In this document: positions 55,601 to 64,000 of the stretch, in pieces
Layout: the number at the start of each line of letters is the position of its first letter
How positions within the stretch are numbered: the stretch's first letter is position 1
Assembly: GCF_018873765.1 (NCBI RefSeq)
Contig: NC_057923.1
Span: forward strand, 56,724,593-56,788,592
DNA: 64,000 nt
Reading direction: 5' to 3'
Source: Telopea speciosissima
Lineage: Eukaryota > Streptophyta > Magnoliopsida > Proteales > Proteaceae
Position numbers and translations under genes: made by a program
The notes under the pieces: model-generated
Database searches by the model: none
What the model was told of the DNA's origin: nothing
What the model saw: only the letters and a program-made list of their open reading frames with translations

Positions 55601-57350
55601 GAGAAAGTGAAGAAAAGGTATCACCTAGCCCCTTTCCTCTTAGATTTAGAAACAGGCGCGCCTGCTTCCCTACCCCCAACTTCTTCGTCCAATGCAAGAA
55701 ACAGGGGTTACTCCTTGTTCGGATACCAACACAGATCTGAGTATTGGCCACAAAGTGGAGCATTATTTAATAAATGCCTGATACGGCCCGATCTGTATCA
55801 TATCAGTATCGTTATTGGCAGTGACAGATATGGCCACTGACAACAATATTGATGCCTATAAACCTGGGTGAGACACCTGCTTACCTTTTTTTTCATCCTT
55901 CTTTGGAGTAATGTTATGCCATTCAAGATGTAAAGTCAGCATAAGTTTCAGACCCTAAAAAAGAAAGAACCTATAATGATTCCAACTCCCTCTCCCCAGA
56001 ACCACCCAACCACAACCCCCTCCCCCCCCAAAGAAAATAGAAATTAATTGCTTTGCTGAAAAACCTATTTCAGAAGAAAAACTTGCAACTCAGGATGCAG
56101 ATTGGAGTTGAACCAGAGACATTAAACTAGGCTAGAATCAACAGAGAAATCTGTTTTTTAAGTCAGAATCGATTTCAGAAACAATTCCAACAATCAGTTC
56201 AAGTTGAACTAGCCTCCAAGTCCAGAGCAGGATCTGATTCAAGGATCAATGACAAAACAAAGTAACAAATTAAAATTTTCTGCAAAAAAATTTGATTGAC
56301 AATAAACCAGCTGAGGAATTGGAAAGGATTCATAGGATCAAAAGAAAATTTATCCGAATTGATTGAAAAAGAACAGGAGAAGACTGTTGATCATCAACAG
56401 CATGTAGGCAAGGCCATCAGAACCATACCAAGGAAGTATTCTCCACAAGAGTCATAAAGGTATGAACCATTCCATTAATTTAAAATAAACTGATAATAAT
56501 GCTAATAATAGCGCTTTTTTTTTCTCCACTCTCCCCACCCCTTATTTTTTTCTTAAGAGCTTTTATTGGACGAATTCCTTCTCTAACTTTAAATCCAACT
56601 CCTAAGAAGAATCACTACTACAGTTAAATAAGCCCTAATTAAAACTGAAACTAATCCCAAATCGTTTTCTAATCAAATCCAATTTGACCTAATCCCCAAC
56701 AGGACTCAGACATAAACCAATTGGGCCCTGAAATAAGTAATAATGCTATTTTCCATCTGCACCAATTGCCTTACAATATTGCTGCTCGGTTCTTGTTATA
56801 CCATGGCATTCCTGAACCTTCACCAAAATGACCCAAATTAATTAACCAAACCTCAATTGAGTGTATCCTAAATTATACCATGTGATTCCTGAACCTGTGA
56901 TTATTTGAAACCAGAGTCAATTCCGTTGATTTACACTCCATGTAGTAAACATTGCAAATCCGACAGTACATATTTTTCACAAATTCATATTATTATGAAA
57001 TAAGAACAGAAACATACCTCAAATGCATCCCAACTAAGACAATGTATATACTTAAGAGAACATTCCTGCAATCCTGCGGCAAAGCGAACTCATTAACTGA
57101 GCATATTCTCTTTATCTTATCTGGAACACTAACAAAATAAACAAGAATGGATCAAATACAATGAGAAGAAAGAGATGTTACACAACTACAAGGACAAGCA
57201 AATTAGAAAAAGGGAAAGTAAAGACACACAAGATGACATTCTCCAAACACCAAATCCTTCACAAGTATGAGCTGTATCACACATCCATATTAGGATCTAG
57301 GCAATACATCGTGTGCTGGCTGTTGCTACATGAAAGCTTTTCTTCTCTCT
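55601..57350. other. Intergenic DNA downstream of the PP2-like exon
   Basis: No gene was recognised. 55770-55860 has ATACGGCCCGATCTGTATCA phrases that resemble decayed relatives of the hAT-type MITE at 4959-5211. Confidence 0.4.
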
Positions 57351-57780
57351 TCAATTACTAGGGAGAATAAACACTGAATCTACACAGAGCCCACCTTTGG
57401 AATGTGTACAATCAATCTGCTTCATGGAAAATCTGACTTCTGTTGCATCTTCTGAATCTCTGACAGTAAACTCACCTACCTTGTACTCTATCCAATACCC
57501 ACGCTTGTGGTTGCCATTTGCATCATCCATTTCAGATTCATCCAAACAGCAATTACATGCTGCTTGCTGACCATCTGAAGTAGACAGTTCAAAACGTACA
57601 GGCTTTATATCCCAACCATGAGTGTGTTCAAAACTACAGACACGTCGACCCAGTCGTTTGAAAAATTTTCCAAGATGAATCCTGAATGACACAGTGTATA
57701 CACCGGCTGGGAAAGGAAACTTGACCAAGCCATCTACTTCAAACCACCATACTTGCTGCAAAAAGGCCACTACATGGAAC
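57351..57780 (-). CDS. F-box protein PP2-A13-like, terminal exon (partial)
   Basis: One exon of 143 codons on the minus strand begins at a good acceptor (CATTTTCAG at 57781-57789) in the third position of an Arg codon and ends at a stop at 57351. It encodes the C-terminal half of a PP2 (Nictaba-related) lectin domain: FHVVAFLQQVWWFEVDG, RLGRRVCSFEHTHGWDIKP, FELSTSDGQQA, WIEYKVGEFTV and IDCTHSKGGLCVDSVFI match PP2-A13 block by block. In that family an F-box and the first half of the lectin domain are encoded upstream; they recruit an SCF ubiquitin ligase. No such exons were found up to the window edge, so the intron exceeds 6.2 kb or the exon is orphaned. Its own frame is intact. Confidence 0.85.
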
Positions 57781-57789
57781 CTGAAAATG

Positions 57790-59488
57790 AATTGGCAATA
57801 CAACGGCAAGTCAGCCATGTAACAAACTCCTAGACAACCCAGAATAACACAGAAGGAAAGATAATATATTCCAAACTGATAAATATTGTTGGCCATTAAA
57901 TTCAATGGAGTAAGATACAGAAGGAACACATGAACATAAAAAGCAACGATCAGTCGAGTGATAAAATGACACAGCTTTTGATAAATGACAAAATGTCAAG
58001 TCACTTTCAATTATTTTTTAAAACCTTTTTATACCCCCGACTTAAAGAACTTTTTAGGAATAAGACAAAGGGCAATTACACGAATGTGTCAAGTTCTACA
58101 TACACCTATAGAGGTGTCATCGAGACAGTCCCTTTTCAAAATATTCACATGATGTGCATGGAAATGGTGAGTTGGCCAACCCGTTTTCATCTTTACCAAT
58201 TTCATGGCATCTATAGGTCCTACTCCACTCAGTTTGGCCTTCTCCAAGGAGGAAACTTGTGGAAAGACTGACTCGTGGCAATTCTTTAGATTTTACATGA
58301 GATTATTCAAAGACACTACCACTCTAGATAAAACCATTAAAATGGTCTATTGGGATGCTAGATTAAATCTTCAAAAAGGATATACCAATTGATTGTATGG
58401 AGTATAGACAATAGGCTCTGGGGCTGGATTGTTAATTCATTCTCTAGTGCATTGTATAATTCTACCTCATGCTTCACACCCAGCAAGTAACCAGAAAAAA
58501 GAGAGTTGCATTTGGATCTAACAGTTCTTTTTTATCTAAATATTCATTTAAAGTTCTTTACTCAAACCCTCAAAGAAATCTCTTAAGACCATCTGGAAGC
58601 CCATTGTTCTCGTCAAATCAAACCATTAGTTTTGTGGAGGTTACTCATAAACAACAACAAAGAACATAACAATGGAGTATTTATATCCATATTTGCTATA
58701 CACGTGCATGGCAACAGAGAGCCAGCAAAGTGTGCAAACAAAATCCTATGTTCAAACCCTCAAGAGGAGTACCTCTTTCCATTCCAGATCATCTGAATTC
58801 CACTGTCCCTCCCTAAGTTAAAGCACTTTGCAGACAGGAGGTTTATAGTGAAAAGTTACCCAAGGGAATGCAACAGCAAAGGTGAAAGTACAGTTGTCTC
58901 TCTCCATGGCTTTGCTCAGTGTGCATGGGGTGCTGGAGTTGGCCAACCAGTTCTTCACCCAGAGTGAATTTGTGGCATCAATGTGGACTTCTCATTTCTA
59001 TACCTTTTATTCTCGGGCTTCTTTTTTTTTTTTTTCTCTTTTTGTCTAGTAAATTGTTAGTAGATAATGTGAAGATGGTCTCTGTAAGCAAACATTCACC
59101 GCTTTCGCTGAAGGGGAAGTTCTTGTGGGTGTTGATTCAGGGCCTTCCTTTGGAACATATGGAAAGCAATGAGAGGCAAGGCTGTTCAGAGACATTTAAA
59201 GATCTAGGCCATGCCTCATCAACAAAATCATTATCAAAGAGGTCCATTTGGTTACTAAAGTGAAACTTTCAAGGACATTCCCATTTATACTTAACAAAAC
59301 AATATACCTATCGTTAGTGATGTTGAAGGCTGGGAATGAAGCAAACACTTCATCTTCCTAATGTCTTCTCCAGTTGTAGCTCATTGATCTCGAAGAAAAT
59401 AACAATTAAGCTTAACTTTGGTGGCACTCCAGGTCGATCATGGATATAGGCAAGTATAAATATCCATCTAAAAGGACACATAATGTAA
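57790..59488 (-). other. Upstream of PP2-like exon, unclassified
   Basis: If the PP2 gene is intact this is intron. Two stretches (near 58150-58260 and 58925-59000) share TGAGTTGGCCAACCMGTT-like text and may be copies of one repeat. No exon of the F-box gene was seen. Confidence 0.4.
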
Positions 59489-60007
59489 CTGTGACAAACC
59501 CAGAACCTGGAACCAGTACCTGCATGTGAAAGAGAGAGGAGAGAAGAGAGAAAGAGATTGAGGGAGAAGAAGAGAAGGGACTGTCATGAATAACAGCCGA
59601 TAGCTTGGGACACAGTCCCCCTCATCGTATATTTATAGAATCAAAACTAATTACAAAGGGAAGTTCAATCTAGTCTAACTCTAATTTAGGGAAGAATACG
59701 ACCAAAGATAAAGATAACAACTAATCACGATAGGGACAAACCCCCTTATCATGACACATATCTGAACACTCCCCCTCAAACTTGGAACAACATGAATAGA
59801 AATTAAAAGCAACACCAGTCTTGAATAGCAGCAGAGACACCAGTGAGCACGGAGAGAATTTCATTCAAGTAGCAATATCAACTCCAGCACACCAATCATT
59901 AGCAACATCGATAGACAACAAATATTGTGTCGAATAAACCCCACATAACCATCAACAACGAACAAAATATGCTGTAGTGAGCATTAATCCACAATCCAAA
60001 ATATCAT
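59489..60007 (-). mobile_element. Retroelement non-coding region, left part
   Basis: On the minus strand CTATAAATATACGATGAGGG (near 59630) is a TATA-like promoter followed by the repeat shared with 18550-18663. The stretch at 59765-60007 begins CACTCCCCCTCAAACTTGG and is rich in A and C. It is split from 61815 onward by the solo LTR. Class is uncertain. Confidence 0.5.
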
Positions 60008-60012
60008 ATCAG

Positions 60013-61809
60013 TGATGAGCACATTTATGTGTGAAATCTTAGGGCATAAAGCATATATTTTACCACATTGGACAAAGTTACTCGGTGCTTTCTTGTGCTT
60101 TTCAGGGTTTAGGTGAATTCTTGTAAAATGGAGAAGATAATGCTAAGAAAATGTTTTTAAGCTGTTTAGAGGTGTTAATGGCTTGGATGCGTAGCCCATC
60201 GAGTCAGCTTCGCAACGGTTCAAACGGCACTTGATTCCGAGTTGAAACGAAGAAGTTACGGCCATTTCCGTAACGAAACACGAAAATGGTCTATAGGGGT
60301 TTATTTATAATTATTGTAACCCAGGGACAAAGTCAAGCGAAAGTTTGGATTCCAAGGGCCTTAACGCAATAACCAGAAGTTACATTTCCTGTACCCGAAA
60401 GATTCCATTTGGAGGGCTCTGGACAATCCAACTTCAACTTGAGATATCTTGGGCTCCCGAACTCCAAATTGGACGAAATTTGGGTCTATTTTGGGTGATT
60501 TTTTGTAAGGAACACAATGGTGAGGCCTATATAAGCACCCCATGCTCCACGTTTTCTGAAGGACAGAATGAGTATTTTATTTATTCTTGAAGGAATCCTA
60601 GTCATCACCCTTTCTCTCTCTCTCCTCCAACTTCTCAAAGGCACTTCTGGAATTCTACTTGGGATAAATTTATTTTGAAAGATATTCTCTCACCTATGGA
60701 AAGTTTAAAAGTCAAAGATGCTTTGATTTTATTGCTTGGAGAAGATATCTACAAAGAAAAGGAAGCACTTGTTAGAATTAAAAGTTTACTTTTCTAGAAA
60801 TAGAAGGTCTATGTAAACAATCTTCTCTTCTTCTTCTTTCTATTTTTTTCTTTTTTTTCTTAGGATTCAAGGCATTGTAAAAGAGGAAGGAGAAGAGAAT
60901 ATTCTCTTTTCTTAGGGAATATTTCTCCTACACTTCCCTCTTCTCTCTTCTCCTCTCTTCTCCTCTCTTCCCCCTATAAATACCCCTTTTGCCCTTTGGC
61001 TTGTAACAAGTTAGTTTTTTAGTTCAGTTTTTAGTTAGTTTCTAATTCAATTTTAATTCAGTTTTTAGTGTAATTTTTTGTTCATTTACTTAGTAAAATT
61101 TTCTCTTCTTTTCCTATTTTTGGCTTTAGTTCTTAGTTTGATTTCATAAGATTAGCTCTTTCAAGTTCTTAATTTTGCTTTCATAAGATTAGTTAATGGT
61201 TGTAATAGGATTAATTTATGCTTTAATGTCTTCAATATGGTTGTAATAGTTTCAGTTTTAAGCTTCCTAGTCTAAGCTCCTATGTTGATGACAAGACTTG
61301 GAGATTTAGAAGAGGAGGCCATGGTAAGTTCATGCAATTATTCATTCAAGCTTCTTCAATTAATCCGATTCAAGCACATCTAGGTTTGCATTCTCTAAAC
61401 TCTCAATTGCATTCTCCCTCTCCTCTATCTCATTCTTCTCCCTCTATTTTTTTTATTTTTCTTATGTGGTTGTTTTGTTTATGTGGATATGGATGTGTGG
61501 CTGCATTTTTTATTACTTCCAACTTGCGTTAGTATAGGATTTTATTTTTAATTACTCTCAATTTGCGTTAGTTTGATAGGTTAGATGTTCATGTGTTAGG
61601 ACGCCAACTTAATCCCGTAGATACGTAATTTGTTAGATGCTTGTGAGTTAGGATCCGTTAGTTTAATCATCATTAATTTAGTGCTTAAATTAATTTGGTT
61701 CACTTTGCATTACTTTTAAGTTAGTTAAATAGAATGGCGTATATCTCCTCGTGTTCGACCCGTAGCTACGATTGACCCGTACGCTTGCGGTTTTATTTTA
61801 ACTCAAACA
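60013..61809 (+). mobile_element. Solo LTR, Ty3/gypsy-like, 1797 bp
   Basis: It begins TGATGAGCACATTTATGTG and ends TTTTATTTTAACTCAAACA, giving TG...CA borders, and is flanked by the perfect 5-bp duplication ATCAG at 60008-60012 and 61810-61814. CCCCCTATAAATACCCC near 60970 is the likely promoter. The GACCCGTACGCTTGCGG phrase near the 3' end is usual in plant Ty3/gypsy LTRs. No internal domain or second LTR is present, as expected after LTR-LTR recombination. Confidence 0.9.
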
Positions 61810-61814
61810 ATCAG

Positions 61815-62754
61815 CACAAGCAACATCATAAACTCTTCACAAGGAAGGCAGGTAGTAATCTGGTAAAAAAGACAGATAAAAGGTCAAGCATCCAACAACT
61901 ACATCATAAGCTCTTCTCTAGGATGGTAGGTAATAAGATTCACAAAGAAGACAAAATAAAAGTGCAAAAATAGATGCACTTATGAGCCCCACATAGAGGT
62001 CACATACAAAATTGCAGCATAGGTCGTTGTGAACCACTGGAAAAAGTGCAGTATAGGTTATTGTGAACCAATAACAGCATCAGGTTGTTGGAGACCAAAT
62101 AACTCAACATCAGGTAGCTATGAACCACTCAACATAAGTTTACTGTGAACCACTCAATATAAGGTTGTTATGAATCACTCAACATAAGGTTGTTGTAGAC
62201 CAGACAAATTGAATTTGCATTGTGGCAGAATACCATCGTCATAGATAAAATTGTTGTCGAGGACACAAGAAGATGACGCAAACAAATAATAATTTTCAAT
62301 TGATGACTTGAGTAAAGGAAGTAATAAAGAATATTCCACCATCATAAGGCAGCAATAACCAACATCACATAAGCCCTATAATCAAGAGCAACCGCAAATA
62401 AGATCACAATAAAATAATATTCAATCTCCCCCTCACGGTAGCCAATAAAATACTAGATGGGCAAGCAAATCTGCTCAAATAATCTCCAATAATAGCAATA
62501 ACAACCATCACTCCATGCAAGTATCCTCGACACGTCAGTGTGGGTGTCAATTGTTGGGTCAGTCTCACCTTTGTAGGAGTTCAGCTGTTGGAGGATCTCA
62601 CTATTGACCACCAAGGTAAAGATAGGATAGAATCTGCAAATTGGTGGCGATCCCAGGGTTTGGAAACCCTATTCAAAATCACTATGGACCCACCATAGCA
62701 AGAGAACATTAAAGACAAACGTTTAATGGCAAAATAGTAAATAAGTTGAAAGTC
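61815..62754 (-). mobile_element. Retroelement non-coding region, right part
   Basis: It continues the A/C-rich style of 59765-60007 after the solo LTR. Two half-repeats CATCATAAACTCTTC and CATCATAAGCTCTTC lie at about 61827 and 61901. A tandem array lies at 61999-62205. CTCCCCCTCACGG near 62427 echoes the phrase at 59770. No coding region was seen. Confidence 0.45.
61999..62205. repeat. Degenerate tandem array, about 25-30 bp unit
   Basis: About seven units built around AGGTTGTTGTGAACCACTCA occur with substitutions and length changes. Confidence 0.75.
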
Positions 62755-62762
62755 CTAATAGG

Positions 62763-63709
62763 CATAGTTCGAAAACTTGTTTCGTTTCGGTGTTTCGGGC
62801 TAATCAAAATATCCGGGCGAAATTTTGCATTTTTCTGTTATGTTTCGGTAGGTCATTTCGGTGGGTTTTAGGCCAAGTTAAGACCGGAAACTTCATGGAA
62901 ACCGTATTTTAGGCTATATAAACACATTTAAATGTTCAAATTGCAAAAATAGTCACCCAAAATGGTGTTTTGGATTTGCACCATTGATTGGAATGTATGG
63001 TCGAATCCTAATGTATAACTTAGTTAATCACACATACACATTGTTTAAGACAAAGTACTAGAGGACATAATAATTTAATGATTAATAAGCAATTTAAACA
63101 AGTAAATTGACTTGGAAGTTGGAAACATAAAGTGAATGACTTTTAAGTCATAACTTAAGTCATAATATTAAGTACAATAAATAAATAACAAGTTAAGAAA
63201 ATGATATCAATATGACAATATCCCCAAAGTCCAATACAAGTCAAGTAGGCATCTAGTGACTCAAATGTTTACAAATATTCTAATAATAATTACTCTGACG
63301 TCCAGGATCGACCCCACTCATAGTCCGATGGAGCCGAAGTGCATTGTTCTCCGACTGCAGGACATATGAATGCCACGTCATAGTATGAGAGAAGTGAAAG
63401 GACGAAGAACAAGGAGAAGTGAAAGGATGAAAATCAAGGAGAAAAAAACCCAAAAAACCAGAGCTTGTTAAGTCTCAACCGAAATTTTGACCGAGACTAA
63501 CGAGTTTTGGTATTTATAAAGCTACTTTTGAAAAAGGAATCTCGATATCTCGTGAGATTTTGATTTTGTCTCGAGATATCGCGAGAAGGTCGAAATTTCG
63601 ATCGAGTTTTTGCATTTTTTTTATTCGAGCTGCTGTTTCGTTTCGGTCAGGTCGAGATACTCGAAATATTTGAGATCTCAACCGAGATTTCGGGAGATTT
63701 AGTACTATG
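62763..63709. mobile_element. hAT-type element, 947 bp, non-autonomous
   Basis: A perfect 8-bp duplication CTAATAGG lies at 62755-62762 and 63710-63717. The ends CATAGTTCGAAAAC and TTTAGTACTATG are short inverted repeats starting CATAGT, as in the intronic elements at 17842 and 20414, though the interiors differ. The interior has repeated TCGAGAT / CGAAATTTCG motifs and no ORF that could be a transposase. Confidence 0.85.
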
Positions 63710-63717
63710 CTAATAGG

Positions 63718-64000
63718 ATGGCACTACCTTAATATTGGAAGATCAACTAGGAAACACAAGGGGATTGCAACATATGGGGGGAAGGACAAACTTGGAAACT
63801 AAATAAAAAATAAAGATAAAGTGGAAATAAAGGGCGCTAGAGGGGTACAAAAGGAAAATAACCTTTTGGACACACCAACATGGATGACATAGAGAGGGAG
63901 TAAATTTTGGTAAAAAAAAAGGAGGGACTTACTGTGGGAAGAGATGGTGTTGCTGATAAATATCCAGCGGGTGCTGCTTGTGTCGTTTAGGCAAATCAGT
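63718..64000. other. Window edge, unclassified
   Basis: This is the continuation of the sequence into which the 947-bp element inserted. No gene was recognised before the window ends. Confidence 0.4.

Noticed and set aside
57930-58271. 113-codon plus-strand ORF beside the PP2 exon
   Set aside because: No motifs, Lys/Asn/Ser-rich AT-driven composition, and no splice or start context.
61999-62205. Regularly spaced short repeats considered as a CRISPR-like array
   Set aside because: The units are degenerate and contiguous without unique spacers, in eukaryotic DNA next to retroelement sequence.

Overview
The window is plant nuclear DNA. The protein genes are split by GT-AG introns and encode plant families: a GINT1-type GT64 glycosyltransferase, the PDK1 kinase, an HD-Zip class I factor and a PP2-A13-type F-box/lectin exon. 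Plant transposons of nearly every class fill the space between them, and non-coding DNA is AT-rich. The style fits a dicot, early-diverging eudicot or magnoliid rather than a grass, but I cannot name the species.

Layout: 1-9.4 kb is repeat-rich intergenic DNA (MITEs, an Au-type SINE, an RTE LINE 3' end, L1 LINE pieces, one unidentified ORF). 9.7-23.5 kb is GINT1 (+, 4 exons, 760 aa). Its second intron is 11.2 kb and holds an L1 LINE, a Ty3/gypsy LTR with primer-binding site and broken gag, an RTE LINE and two copies of one hAT-type element. 23.5-28.5 kb is intergenic with a probable solo LTR and a MITE. 28.5-37.1 kb is PDK1 (+, 11 exons, 503 aa). Its seventh intron contains a complete 306-bp TRIM-like retroelement, an LTR-like stretch, a MITE and a C15/G16 hairpin. 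37.1-43.4 kb holds a SINE with 16-bp target duplications, a Tourist-like MITE, a 1.6-kb Mutator-like element that may carry gene sequence, and a decayed L1 LINE with two MITEs. 43.4-45.0 kb is the HD-Zip gene (-, 3 exons, 248 aa). 45-57 kb is mostly AT-rich intergenic DNA with a decayed L1 LINE at 53.6-55.6 kb. 57.35-57.78 kb is the last exon of a PP2-A13-like gene (-), with no upstream exons visible. 58-64 kb is a nested insertion zone with a 1.8-kb solo LTR and a hAT-type element.

The four host genes have unrelated roles (sphingolipid glycosylation, AGC kinase signalling, transcription, ubiquitin ligase/lectin) and show no sign of acting together. I found no convincing new biological system. 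The most informative content is the transposon record: target-site duplications can be read directly for many elements, giving exact borders and several nesting relationships. The clearest theme is a dense set of small GG...CC-ended MITEs with 9-bp target duplications.
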